A DNA stretch of 64,000 nucleotides, from positions 1,426,001 to 1,490,000 of the forward strand of contig OY969576.1 of NCBI GenBank assembly GCA_963701245.1. The letters are read 5' to 3'. Of the stretch, positions 51,257-60,060 are shown in pieces. Source of the stretch: CAWCCP01 sp963701245. Its GTDB lineage: Bacteria > Patescibacteriota > Saccharimonadia > Saccharimonadales > UBA4665. The position numbers were made by a program, and so were the translations under genes. Within the stretch, counting starts at the first letter, position 1. Each line of letters begins with the position of its first letter. The notes beneath the pieces are model-generated. The model searched no databases. It was not told the origin of the DNA and was given only the letters and a program-made list of their open reading frames with translations.

Positions 51257-52408
51257 TTAACTTTTTACTTTACTCGCAAGTGAAGATAACGAATTGGTGA
51301 AAGCATTTATCTGATCACTAGGATCGAGTTTTGATTGCTCTATATTGGCTGCATTCGTAATACTTTGTATGGAATTTTCATAGGTGGTTTCGTCAGTCGC
51401 AACTTGACTCAAGTCATTGTAGACAATGCTAATATCCTTACCACCCGATAATGCACTCTGGGCGCTGCCGACTGATGATGAAATATTTTGTAAGTAACTC
51501 GTCAGCGCAGTAACTGTATGCTGATCTGCCGTTACTTTCATCTTTACATTCTTTATTTGTGCATCCGCAATATTTATAAAATTCTTAAAGTTTGCGAGGT
51601 ATGTCGCCAGTTGCGCGTCGGTAGTTGGAGGATTATTAGAAAGATTCTGCAAATTATTAGTAAATTGGACAACGACTGGCCCAAGTACCTTGTAATCACT
51701 CGATGTATTCTGTAAGTAGGTAATAAACGGCCCCCATTTATTTTCAACAGCTTTGAATTTAGTATCTGTGTTACTATCGCCAAGAACTGGTGATTTTTTC
51801 AGAAGGTCATATTGTTTCTGAGCATCGTTAATATTTGAATTAAGATTCGCAATATCGGTCGTCAGTGTTTTTGTGCTCGTAGTGGAAGTCATATCAGCTA
51901 ATGCCAAATTTGCATTTGTAATATCACTATCTAGTGAGCTCACCGTATTGGTGGCAGCAGTGACATCTTGGAGAGTGATAGGCTTACTACCAAAAAGGAG
52001 GTAAGCGCCAAATAATAAGCCCCCCAACACGACGAGTCCTCCTACGACCACTGCGATTCGAACCATGTTTTGCTTCTTTGGACTAAGTGGTTGTGTTGCG
52101 ACGTTAGTAAAGGGATTAGAAACCTGTCCAGCTGGGGCGGGTGATCCGTATGCGACTGGAGGTTCTTGTGTCGGATATGTTGGCGTTACAGGAATAGTCG
52201 GCTGAGCCCTAAACCCTGGCATTGATTGTGGTTGGATGGAAACTGGTTCGGGCGCGGGTGCTTGAATATCGTTGATTACTGGCTGTGCTGCGGGTTGAAT
52301 CACTTGGGGCTGAGTAGCCAATGGCTGCACTGGTTGAGCAGGTACAATATTTTCAGTGGGAGGAGTCACCTGTTCTGGTGGCACACTAGGATATGATGAT
52401 GATTCCAT
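51257..52408 (-). CDS. Membrane protein with Pro/Gln-rich tail and helical outer domain
   Basis: This 383-residue protein has a cytoplasmic N-terminal region of about 110 residues rich in Pro, Gln and Val, one membrane helix (about 117-141, IAVVVGGLVVLGGLLFGAYLLF), then about 240 residues of helix-rich outer domain with regular Leu/Asn patterns. No known family was recognised. The Pro-rich tail is similar in style to that of the DUF4234 gene at 55522. Confidence 0.6.
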   Translation of the reverse strand: MESSSYPSVPPEQVTPPTENIVPAQPVQPLATQPQVIQPAAQPVINDIQAPAPEPVSIQPQSMPGFRAQPTIPVTPTYPTQEPPVAYGSPAPAGQVSNPFTNVATQPLSPKKQNMVRIAVVVGGLVVLGGLLFGAYLLFGSKPITLQDVTAATNTVSSLDSDITNANLALADMTSTTSTKTLTTDIANLNSNINDAQKQYDLLKKSPVLGDSNTDTKFKAVENKWGPFITYLQNTSSDYKVLGPVVVQFTNNLQNLSNNPPTTDAQLATYLANFKNFINIADAQIKNVKMKVTADQHTVTALTSYLQNISSSVGSAQSALSGGKDISIVYNDLSQVATDETTYENSIQSITNAANIEQSKLDPSDQINAFTNSLSSLASKVKS

Positions 52409-52511
52409 TTTTTATTCTGTGTTTAGCTTCTGATGAGAAAATTATAGCATAAGAATTAAGGTACGCTTGTTTTTACCTTGCATTCTATCGAACTACACTT
52501 TCGATTTATAG

Positions 52512-52523
52512 TATGATGCTCTT
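52512..52523 (+). promoter_or_regulatory. Leaderless -10 box
   Basis: TATGAT at 52512-52517 lies 6 bases before the ATG at 52524. Confidence 0.45.
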
Positions 52524-53519
52524 ATGGCCCAAGAGGTAGAATCGAGAGCTGGCACTGCTCGACCATTTAACGCTCACCGTATTACCCAGTTAATCTTTAT
52601 TGTAAACCCATCTAGTACGCTGGTATCCCAGGCTACTCAAAAATTTTCCGTGTTACAAAAACACTTTCATAGTACACCGCTGAAATATATTAAAACATCA
52701 AGCAAAGGTCGCGAAGAAACGCGCCAATTACTCAAGAAGAATCAAGCTCTGTTAGGACCCTGCACATTGATATGCATTGCGTCCGGTGACGGAACAATTA
52801 ATTTAGTAATAGACTTTTTATTATTAGAAAAGGAATTGCCCGACCAAGCGCGCCAATCGATTATCCTACCATTATGGGGAGGTAATGCGAACGACTTAGC
52901 TTGGATGTTAAACGGATCCGCTTCCCGCATCTCGATGCTCAGCTTAGCTTCACAAAGTCACATTACCCCCATCAAGGTCTTGCAGTTCGATATACGGCAT
53001 GCAAAAGTACACGAGATTCGGCTCGCTGCCACAACCGCGAGTATCGGCGCCAGCGCTTTAGTGGCTCAAAAACTCAATCAAATGAGTCACCGAAAAAGCA
53101 AGTTGCATTTAATTCCTGGTGGTCGTCTTTTGCATGAAGGCTCAATTGCGTGGAAGACTTTTTTAGCCTCTCCAGTCTTTAAAGTTATCGAAGACGGGAA
53201 GCCTAAGTTTATGTTTGAGTACACCTTTGCCAATGGCTCAAGAATGGCGAAGCATTACCGGATGCCAGTCCAATTAACTGACGAATGGTTTTATTTAAGT
53301 GAGTCTGAGGGTAAGAAACCAGTCTTAACTCCTACTCTACTCTTAGCATCCGTAATTCGTAATGACCCCCCTAGTGTGTTGCGTAAATATGTCAAAATTA
53401 CCGTTAAAGACCACGTTATGGCCCAATTTGACGGTGAAGAATATGAAATTCTCCCAGATACCATTGTCACCGTTTCGCTCTCCGAAGTTCCCTTTTATGC
53501 ATTGAGTACCGTACTCTGA
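52524..53519 (+). CDS. Diacylglycerol/lipid kinase-like protein
   Basis: This 331-residue protein follows the DAGK catalytic fold: QLIFIVNPSSTLVSQATQKF at the start, the nucleotide motif CIASGDGTINLVIDFLL (GGDGT becomes SGDGT) and LPLWGGNANDLAW, in the place of the LP-x-GTGNDFA loop. A C-terminal beta domain ends with MAQFDGEEYEI, the usual DGE motif. Phosphorylation of diacylglycerol, undecaprenol or sphingoid-type lipids is the family precedent. The altered glycine loops leave activity open. Confidence 0.8.
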   Translation: MAQEVESRAGTARPFNAHRITQLIFIVNPSSTLVSQATQKFSVLQKHFHSTPLKYIKTSSKGREETRQLLKKNQALLGPCTLICIASGDGTINLVIDFLLLEKELPDQARQSIILPLWGGNANDLAWMLNGSASRISMLSLASQSHITPIKVLQFDIRHAKVHEIRLAATTASIGASALVAQKLNQMSHRKSKLHLIPGGRLLHEGSIAWKTFLASPVFKVIEDGKPKFMFEYTFANGSRMAKHYRMPVQLTDEWFYLSESEGKKPVLTPTLLLASVIRNDPPSVLRKYVKITVKDHVMAQFDGEEYEILPDTIVTVSLSEVPFYALSTVL

Positions 53520-53571
53520 AAAAGTGCGATATCGAAACTACTGTTACGTAGTAATCAGTTATTCAAAAAAG

Positions 53572-53586
53572 TATAATAGGCCTACT
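53572..53586 (+). promoter_or_regulatory. Leaderless -10 box
   Basis: TATAAT at 53572-53577 lies 9 bases before the ATG at 53587, supporting this start over one at 53524. Confidence 0.45.
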
Positions 53587-54306
53587 ATGCTGACTAAATC
53601 ATTGAAATTCATTGGACCGCTGCTTGCGATGTTCATAATTGCAACTGCCCCGGTTGCCGCTCAAGGACAATATGCCTCGGACAGCACTGGTGTAGATGTA
53701 AGTTGGGCTAACTGCAGCCAGTCTCTGCCAACGGTCAGCTTTGGGATCGTGGGAGTTTCCAACGGTACGGGGTATACGACAAACCCGTGCTTCTCGAGCG
53801 AAGCTAAGTCCTATCTTGGTGACATTAGTTTGTATACCAACACCGGTTGGTACAACAAGTCGAGCTCTATAAACCCTTCAAACCCAAAACATTGCGCCTC
53901 GAAGGATTATAATTGTTTGGCCTACAATTATGGCTATAATGCCGGCATTTACGCATATACAGCCGCACTCAATGATGGTATTCACAGTTTAACGTGGTGG
54001 CTTGACGTGGAAACAATCAACACCTGGAATACAAATGTGACTCAAAACCAAAACAGCTTACAGGGAGAATATGACGCCTTATCAACAAAAGGTGTTTTAA
54101 CTATCGGTGTCTACAGCACGACGGCACAATGGCAAACTATTACCGGAAACTGGAAGAATGATTGGCCAAGCTGGGGAGCGACCACTTGGACAAGCGCAGA
54201 CCAAGCACAGACCTATTGCTCTGGACATCAATTTACTGCTGGGACAAGTTACCTGATGCAATTTAAAGCAAAGCACGCGGCTTTCGATCAAGACGTAGCC
54301 TGTTAA
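53587..54306 (+). CDS. Secreted GH25-like/DUF1906-type protein
   Basis: This 239-residue protein has a signal peptide (about 1-26, cleavage after PVAAQG or nearby) and a TIM-barrel-like domain with STGVDVSWANC at the start and TWWLDVETINTW in the middle. Both are features of GH25-like glycosidase-fold proteins, with Asp at strand ends. Six cysteines suggest disulfides. It may bind or cut peptidoglycan or another glycan outside the cell. Assignment is tentative. Confidence 0.7.
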   Translation: MLTKSLKFIGPLLAMFIIATAPVAAQGQYASDSTGVDVSWANCSQSLPTVSFGIVGVSNGTGYTTNPCFSSEAKSYLGDISLYTNTGWYNKSSSINPSNPKHCASKDYNCLAYNYGYNAGIYAYTAALNDGIHSLTWWLDVETINTWNTNVTQNQNSLQGEYDALSTKGVLTIGVYSTTAQWQTITGNWKNDWPSWGATTWTSADQAQTYCSGHQFTAGTSYLMQFKAKHAAFDQDVAC

Positions 54307-54325
54307 CCTAGTTGCGCTCTGCGCT

Positions 54326-54568
54326 TTACAAAGGATTCTTATTGAATCGTTTGTTGAGTTGACGATCCGCCCAATAGACGAGCAGGCTGCCGATACCTAC
54401 AAAACTTACTCCGAAACTATACACAACTTGGCGACGCCTCATAGTGGTAGCTGCAACTGGAAAAAATTTCACAATAACAACAGTAATGATCGTCGCTCCA
54501 AGTATCGCAAGAAGTGTGACTACGCTAAAATAGCCGACTCGAATCGCTGCTTCTTTTCGGTATGCCAT
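54326..54568 (-). CDS. Small two-TM membrane protein, 80 aa
   Basis: Two membrane helices (about 11-33 and 46-66) follow a short basic tail. The gene lies 14 bases downstream of the YbjQ-like gene on the same strand, so they are probably co-transcribed. Family unknown. Confidence 0.5.
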   Translation of the reverse strand: MAYRKEAAIRVGYFSVVTLLAILGATIITVVIVKFFPVAATTMRRRQVVYSFGVSFVGIGSLLVYWADRQLNKRFNKNPL

Positions 54569-54582
54569 CGGCTGTTTTCCGA

Positions 54583-54942
54583 CTACATGCCGTGCGCTTG
54601 GCCGTCACCAGTCTTGGGCTTTACCATCACTGCCGTTCCATAGGCAACGACTTCATTCATTTGCTGTCCAATATCACCTGAATCAAATCGCATCATTAAA
54701 ATAGCGTTTGCCCCTTTTGCCTGCGCCTCAGCCCGAAGTCGATCCATAGCTAGTAGTCGGGTATCTGAAAGTAATTTTGTATAGCCTCTGACTTCTCCGC
54801 CAAAAACTGTTCGCAAGCTTGCTCCAAAATTACTAAATAAATTACGACTGCGGACAATAAGCCCGAAGACTTCACCATACACCTGCGTGACTTCATAGCC
54901 TGGGATATTATTGGTAGTAACGACTAAAATATCTTGGTTCAT
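54583..54942 (-). CDS. YbjQ/UPF0145 family protein
   Basis: This 119-residue protein has the YbjQ pattern: VVTTNNIPGYEVTQVYGEVF at the start, GLIVRSR, then ARLLAMDRL-type helix (DTRLLAMDRLRAEAQAKGAN), AILMMRFDSGDIG and EVVAYGTAVMV. The family was called a putative heavy-metal-binding domain and forms a pentamer. Function in cells is unknown. Confidence 0.88.
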   Translation of the reverse strand: MNQDILVVTTNNIPGYEVTQVYGEVFGLIVRSRNLFSNFGASLRTVFGGEVRGYTKLLSDTRLLAMDRLRAEAQAKGANAILMMRFDSGDIGQQMNEVVAYGTAVMVKPKTGDGQAHGM

Positions 54943-54992
54943 TTTATCTCCTTATTGAGTTGTTATAGTACTGCTCAATGATAAAAGCAATG

Positions 54993-55412
54993 TTAATTGC
55001 GGGAATCGACAGGTGGCACACCTTTGTTCATTGGTGTTTCTCTGCCGTTTGGGTCTCCGTTGTTATAATTGACGGTTACCTCGTCCTTGGAAGCAATTGG
55101 CTTAATCGCTTGAAAGATAACTGTTTTTTGGTTCTCATTTTTACTATACGTCGCATTTGGTGTATAGCTATGGTTATATAACGAACCGAAACCGAGGACC
55201 ATTGCCAACCCTTCGCCAAAATAGAAAAAATAATTAGTTAACAGCCCCTTGTCATTATCATTCGAAGAGTCGTTCAAGGGCACTTCTATGATGGGGCAGG
55301 TTTCAATAACTTCCCCCTGACGTATATCCCGAGCAGCAAAAACGCCTCGACCGGCCTGTGCTATTTTAGAGGAGCCCACATATATGTTCTGTGATGGGGA
55401 CAGCTTTTTCAT
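54993..55412 (-). CDS. SET-domain protein
   Basis: This 139-residue protein shows a minimal SET domain: AGRGVFAARDIRQGEVIETC at the start (SAM-binding part), LGFGSLYNHSYTPNATY (the N-H-S pseudoknot motif) and AIKPIASKDEVTVNYN near the C terminus. SET domains methylate lysines; bacterial ones are rare, and targets are mostly unknown. There is no post-SET zinc cluster. It probably acts on a cytoplasmic protein. Confidence 0.82.
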   Translation of the reverse strand: MKKLSPSQNIYVGSSKIAQAGRGVFAARDIRQGEVIETCPIIEVPLNDSSNDNDKGLLTNYFFYFGEGLAMVLGFGSLYNHSYTPNATYSKNENQKTVIFQAIKPIASKDEVTVNYNNGDPNGRETPMNKGVPPVDSRN

Positions 55413-55521
55413 GACGTCATCATATCATTTGTCTGCGTTCTATACTGTACAGCCATACAGTTGGTCTTCTTAAGGATATTGCTATAAGAAATAATTACTC
55501 CTATACTTCGTTGTAGAAATT

Positions 55522-56232
55522 ATGAAAACTAAAATGAAATACCGAAATCCGTTAACTGTTCTGGTGCTGAGTATCGTGACGCTCGGAATCTATGATTTAT
55601 ATTGGTTAGTAAAAACTAAAACTGTATTGAACAATACCACTCGAATTCATACACCAACTATCTGGCTCCTCTTCTCACCGATCGGATTACTTGTGATTAT
55701 TGTAGCGCTCTATGTTTTTTCTGCCCCCCAGCCACTAGTGACCCATACCACTACGACATATGGAAATATGGTGACGAGTAGTAGTACGAATTCTGGTTTC
55801 CCATTATTTTTACTATTCCTCGAATTCCTGGCCATCGTCATAATTATTCCGGTTACATTCTATTGGTTCTTCCAATTTTCAAAAGCAATCAATGAATTTA
55901 CCAATGGTGAATTGAACACCGGCGTATCGTTCTTATTACTGTGGTTATTACATTTTATTGGAGTCATCATCGTGCAAGATAAATTCAACGATATGATACA
56001 GGCAGGTCTAGCAAGCGGTAATGTACCTCCCACACCAAACCCGAAGCCAGCCGGAATGACACCCTTTCAAGCTGCTCAGCTTACACAACCGGTGATACCA
56101 TATCAAGCTCCAGTACCAACTTCTCCACAGGCGGTTCCGATCTCAAGAACGCAAGCACCGGGTGCTCAGCATTACCATACTAAATCCGTTCATCACAAAC
56201 ATAAGAATAACGACCAAAAACCAGGAATATAG
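55522..56232 (+). CDS. DUF4234 membrane protein with Pro-rich tail
   Basis: The N-terminal part, KYRNPLTVLVLSIVTLGIYDLYW, is the DUF4234 signature: a first helix followed by the G-I-Y-x-x-Y-W turn. Further helices lie at about 45-63, 92-118 and 133-152. The last 60 residues are Pro/Gln rich and end with a His/Lys tail. Function unknown. A terminator follows the gene. Confidence 0.72.
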   Translation: MKTKMKYRNPLTVLVLSIVTLGIYDLYWLVKTKTVLNNTTRIHTPTIWLLFSPIGLLVIIVALYVFSAPQPLVTHTTTTYGNMVTSSSTNSGFPLFLLFLEFLAIVIIIPVTFYWFFQFSKAINEFTNGELNTGVSFLLLWLLHFIGVIIVQDKFNDMIQAGLASGNVPPTPNPKPAGMTPFQAAQLTQPVIPYQAPVPTSPQAVPISRTQAPGAQHYHTKSVHHKHKNNDQKPGI

Positions 56233-56242
56233 CTCGAAGAAC

Positions 56243-56285
56243 AAAAAAAGACCCTCACGCCTATAAAACGTGAAGGTCTTTATAA
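56243..56285. terminator. Terminator between DUF4234 and LPXTG genes
   Basis: AAAGACC-C-TCACG pairs with CGTGA-AGGTCTTT (one bulge) at about 56247-56281, between convergent genes, with A and T tracts on the two sides. Confidence 0.75.
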
Positions 56286-56312
56286 CCAGATCTAGTTTGT
56301 AGGAGTAATGGC

Positions 56313-56999
56313 TTAGCGAGCAGCATGTCGCTTCAAGCGGAACATGTAGCCTGCGTAACCCAGTACGCTTACCAGGACAGCTGATGGAACAATGTAGTTC
56401 CCTGGTCCAGTATTTGGCAAAGCTGTCGGAGCAGCTGGAGCCGGGGTAGTTGGAGTTGGGGCCGGTGTCGGAGCTGGAGTTGGCGTTGGCACATTCACCA
56501 GTACGACAGCAGTATCGCTGCCACTTTGGGGGTCATTATTATTCACACTGTTTGCGGTAAAGCAGGCAGTGTTCGTTAAGTAAGTCCCATTTTGAGTAGA
56601 TGTTACTTTCACTTCATAGGTAATAGTCACACTTTTACCAGCGGCAATAGTACCAACATTGTCGGTAATACTGGTTTCACTGGGATCACTGATATACTGC
56701 ACACCGCTTGGGAGCGTGTCAGTGACTACGGTGTTGACCATATCATTTTGATTATTGTCCGCCTGTGCAGCAGTATTGCTGACGGTGATAACGTATTCAA
56801 GGGTATCACCAGAATTGACAGAAAGCGCGGTGCTATCGTCATTTGCATCGACGAGCGCACTACCAGTCGTCAAATCTTCGACAGATTTGTTAATAGTTCC
56901 AACCGGATGACACGCATAGGCTGGAGATATTGCGAGTGCAGCAAGCACTACACCAATGACACTAGATTGCACCAAGTGAGTAACACGAGGTTTATTCAT
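56313..56999 (-). CDS. LPXTG-anchored surface protein with DUF11-like domain
   Basis: This 228-residue protein has a signal peptide (about 1-29, ending SPAYA), a DUF11/conserved-repeat Ig-like domain (about 45-165, with NTAAQADNNQNDMVNTVVTD), a Pro/Thr linker and a C-terminal sorting signal: LPNTG, a hydrophobic helix and the tail RLKRHAAR. It should be linked to the cell wall by a sortase, none of which is in the window. The start at 56999 is supported by GAAGGAG 8 bases upstream. Confidence 0.85.
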   Translation of the reverse strand: MNKPRVTHLVQSSVIGVVLAALAISPAYACHPVGTINKSVEDLTTGSALVDANDDSTALSVNSGDTLEYVITVSNTAAQADNNQNDMVNTVVTDTLPSGVQYISDPSETSITDNVGTIAAGKSVTITYEVKVTSTQNGTYLTNTACFTANSVNNNDPQSGSDTAVVLVNVPTPTPAPTPAPTPTTPAPAAPTALPNTGPGNYIVPSAVLVSVLGYAGYMFRLKRHAAR

Positions 57000-57151
57000 T
57001 ATTAAAACTCCTTCCATCACTCTCTCTTGTGATTTCGATATCGTATTATACTATATATCAAGAATGGTGTCAATCACTAAATCATGGACTGGCTAATTTT
57101 GCGAACTATAGGTGTTACATCAATTCTTATGCTTACTCTTTTTAGCTTTGC

Positions 57152-57163
57152 TATGATACTGCT
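57152..57163 (+). promoter_or_regulatory. Leaderless -10 box
   Basis: TATGAT at 57152-57157 lies 6 bases before the ATG at 57164. Confidence 0.45.
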
Positions 57164-57661
57164 ATGCACACATCATATATTGAAAGAGCGTCGACCATAC
57201 TTAGCGATACCTTATACGGATCACTTGCCACCGTAACGCCCGAAAACCGGCCATGGAACAGTCCGGTGTTTATCTGCTTCGATGAGCAGTGTAGCTTCTA
57301 CTGGGCATCGGCCATTGGTAGCCAGCATTCTCAGAATCTTAAAAATAATCCGAACGCCTTTATGTCGATTTTTGATAGTAGCCGACCCTGGGGACAAGGT
57401 CAGGGTGTGTATGTCAGCGGTCGGGTTACGGTAATCACTAGTCGCCACGAGCTTGAAAAAATCAGACAGCTTAGGATTGGCCGTGTTGCGAAAGCTACCC
57501 AACCAATTACAGATTTTATGGGTGCATCACCCCGTCGAATATACAAATGTAGTCCAGAGAAAATATGGCTGAACGTTGATCACAAAGTGCAAGATATTAC
57601 TGTTGATGAAAGAATTGAAGTTACTCTTATAGACCTTCAAACATTCATCAAAAACTCATAG
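57164..57661 (+). CDS. Pyridoxamine 5'-phosphate oxidase-family flavoprotein
   Basis: This 165-residue split-barrel protein has GSLATVTPENRPWNSPVFI at the start, FYWASAIGSQHSQNLKNNPN and VYVSGRVTVI, the usual FMN-binding split-barrel pattern. Such proteins bind FMN, heme or F420. True PdxH is longer, so a small-molecule reductase or general stress-type flavoprotein is likelier. Confidence 0.82.
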   Translation: MHTSYIERASTILSDTLYGSLATVTPENRPWNSPVFICFDEQCSFYWASAIGSQHSQNLKNNPNAFMSIFDSSRPWGQGQGVYVSGRVTVITSRHELEKIRQLRIGRVAKATQPITDFMGASPRRIYKCSPEKIWLNVDHKVQDITVDERIEVTLIDLQTFIKNS

Positions 57662-57695
57662 CGTAGCAACCAAATTGCCATTACACTAGGGGCAT

Positions 57696-58655
57696 ATGGC
57701 AGACGTGAAAGTATTTGCACCGATAGATGATCCCCATATTAATCAGTCGGGGAAATTAAGTGTAGGTAATGGTCATGAAATATATTGGGTAGATTGGGGC
57801 AATGACGCAATTAGACAACCTATTTTTTATTTACACGGCGGCCCAGGCAGTGGATTTTCCGAGCGTGATTTTGCGAAATTTGATCCGGCCAAACAACGGG
57901 TTATTTTTCATGACCAACGAGGCGCAGGACGAAGTACACCTTATGGGACAACCAAGCACAATACGACAGCAGATCTAGTTTCGGATATAGTGAAACTTAA
58001 GCAGCGACTGGGTTTTCGTAAAATTTCATTGTACGGAAGATCGTGGGGCTCAACACTTGCACTCATGTATGCAATCGAATCCCCTGATGAAATTGATCAA
58101 ATGCTACTTGGAGGCATTTATTTGGCTCGGCAGAATGACAATGATTTTTATTTGAAAGGTCGTGTTGCGACACACTTTCCCGAAGTTTGGGATCGTTTTA
58201 TAGCTACCGTTCCAGAAGCCCATCACAATGCTATTATTGACTTTTATCGTCAGAAGCTGCAAGACCAAGATAGCACGCAACGCGTAAAGTATGCCAAAGA
58301 ATGGCAGCGACTGGAATCATCACTCATGAAGTTGGATTATGTGCCGTCCATTGTCGAACACCATTTGGCAGATGTCACATCCAGCCAAGAGGCAATTGTA
58401 GAAGCACATTATATTCTCAATAATTGCTTTATCGAAGAGAACTATATTATCCAACACGCCGAAAAGTTAAAAACTATCAAACGTATCGTACTAGTACATG
58501 GTCGATATGATTTTGTCTGTATTCCACGTGGTGCTTACGACTTAAAGCAAGCTCTTGGCGATAATACGTTACTTCACTTTGTAATGGGCGGCCATTCAGG
58601 CAACGAAACTGTTATCCGAGAAGTCGAACAAGCCTACATTCACTCGCTATGGTAA
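57696..58655 (+). CDS. pip: Proline iminopeptidase (alpha/beta hydrolase)
   Basis: The 319-residue protein has the oxyanion loop HGGPGSGFSERDF, DQRGAGRSTPYG, the nucleophile elbow YGRSWGSTLAL (Ser), a cap domain (about 150-240) and the late His in MGGHSGNE. Asp of the triad is probably in GRYDFV. This matches S33 proline iminopeptidase, which removes N-terminal Pro from peptides, useful to an organism that imports peptides. The first residue of the elbow is Arg where Gly is usual. Confidence 0.88.
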   Translation: MADVKVFAPIDDPHINQSGKLSVGNGHEIYWVDWGNDAIRQPIFYLHGGPGSGFSERDFAKFDPAKQRVIFHDQRGAGRSTPYGTTKHNTTADLVSDIVKLKQRLGFRKISLYGRSWGSTLALMYAIESPDEIDQMLLGGIYLARQNDNDFYLKGRVATHFPEVWDRFIATVPEAHHNAIIDFYRQKLQDQDSTQRVKYAKEWQRLESSLMKLDYVPSIVEHHLADVTSSQEAIVEAHYILNNCFIEENYIIQHAEKLKTIKRIVLVHGRYDFVCIPRGAYDLKQALGDNTLLHFVMGGHSGNETVIREVEQAYIHSLW

Positions 58656-58701
58656 GCAGTGGTCACTTATACCCGACCTGCCAAAGTGATACTATGAACG
58701 G

Positions 58702-59448
58702 ATGACACGACGTCAACTATTTGTACTGATCGCCACGATACTCGGATCAGCGGTGGTGATTTTAGACAGTACAATCGTGAATATTGCACTGCCAAAAATT
58801 GGCCAAAATTTGCATGTTGGCTATGCCGACTTTCAGTGGATTATCGATGGTTATTTACTGTCTTTATCATCGTTGATACTGCTCGGTGGCTCTTTGGGCG
58901 ATATTTATGGTCGAAAAAAGATCTATTTAACCGGGCTAATTGGTTTTGGTGTCAGCTCGTTTTTGTGTGCTCTTGCACCTACAGCCAACATCCTAATCGG
59001 CGTTCGTATTTTACAAGGAATTTTTGGTGCTTTGCTCGTTCCCGGTGGACTATCGATTATTAATACAAATTTTCCCAGGAACTTGCGTAGTCAAGCTATC
59101 GGTACCTGGACGGCCTTTACCTCTATCGCCGCTTTACTTGGTCCTTTAATTGGTGGTCTAATTCTCGATATTACTACGTGGCACTGGATATTTTTTATTA
59201 ACATTCCCCTTATTGTACTGTGCGCGATATTTGGCTGGCCTTGCATCGCTGAAAGCCTTGATGAGTCTACTCGGCGAGTTGATATTACAGGCGCAACACT
59301 AGGGGTTGTGTCTTTGGCAGGCATTACCTATGGTTTAATCGAAGGACTACCGAACCACTGGCCATTACCGATCATCATTGCAATAGTCGTCGGTATTATA
59401 ACGGCAATACTTTTTCTTATAGTCGAAAAAGAAGGAAAGATCCTATGA
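58702..59448 (+). CDS. MFS exporter (DHA2 family), N-terminal part
   Basis: This 248-residue protein covers about eight membrane helices of a 14-TM DHA2 drug exporter. Motif C-like and motif A-like segments are visible: VVILDSTIVNIALPKI at the start, SLGDIYGRKKIYLTGL, and the GPLIGGLI antiporter motif. It stops at EKEGKIL*, where family members continue straight into the sequence found at the start of the next gene. The stop overlaps that gene's ATG. A one-base frameshift, or a coupled two-chain transporter, would explain this. Confidence 0.85.
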   Translation: MTRRQLFVLIATILGSAVVILDSTIVNIALPKIGQNLHVGYADFQWIIDGYLLSLSSLILLGGSLGDIYGRKKIYLTGLIGFGVSSFLCALAPTANILIGVRILQGIFGALLVPGGLSIINTNFPRNLRSQAIGTWTAFTSIAALLGPLIGGLILDITTWHWIFFINIPLIVLCAIFGWPCIAESLDESTRRVDITGATLGVVSLAGITYGLIEGLPNHWPLPIIIAIVVGIITAILFLIVEKEGKIL

Positions 59449-60056
59449 TAGATCTTTCGTTATTCAAGTCAAGAAACTTTCTTGGTTCAAATATTATGAC
59501 ATTTGCTATGTACGGGGCGTTGAGTGGGTTTTTATTTACGTTAATAATTTACTTGCAAACTCATCTACACTACTCCAGTTTGGAGGCTGGTCTGAGTATG
59601 TTGCCAGTTGGCATTATCATGTTCTTTTTTGCCAGGCAAGTTGGTAAGCTATCGGCAGTGTACGGACCGAGACTATTTATGACTTTTGGACCAATTGTCG
59701 CTGCAGTTGGTATGGCCAGTCTGATTTTTCTCAAACCCGGAGATAGTTATATCTGGCACGTGCTACCGGGTGTACTACTATTTGCGATTGGTCTGGTCTT
59801 AACAGTTTCCCCGCTCACTACAACTGTCATGACTTCTGTAAGCGAGGTTCACTCTGGTATTGCATCGGGAATTAATAATGCCGTCTCTCGAGTTGCCGGA
59901 CTAATTGTCGTGGCAATTCTTGGTTTGTTTGGTGCCGCTCACGCCTACCAGTTTGGCATGATTGTCTCAGCAAGCCTGGGATTGTTAGCCGGTATCATGT
60001 CTTTTACGGTAATACGAAATGTTCGTTTAGCTAAAAGCCACACTACCAACAAATAA
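59445..60056 (+). CDS. MFS exporter (DHA2 family), C-terminal part
   Basis: This 203-residue protein has six membrane helices and begins MIDLSLFKSRNFLGSNIMTF, which normally follows helix 8 inside a single DHA2 chain. HSGIASGINNAVSRVAG is the typical late motif. ATGA overlap with the preceding frame allows coupled translation. Alone it could not transport, so the two pieces either assemble or the gene is broken by a frameshift. Confidence 0.82.
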   Translation: MIDLSLFKSRNFLGSNIMTFAMYGALSGFLFTLIIYLQTHLHYSSLEAGLSMLPVGIIMFFFARQVGKLSAVYGPRLFMTFGPIVAAVGMASLIFLKPGDSYIWHVLPGVLLFAIGLVLTVSPLTTTVMTSVSEVHSGIASGINNAVSRVAGLIVVAILGLFGAAHAYQFGMIVSASLGLLAGIMSFTVIRNVRLAKSHTTNK

Positions 60057-60060
60057 CATC

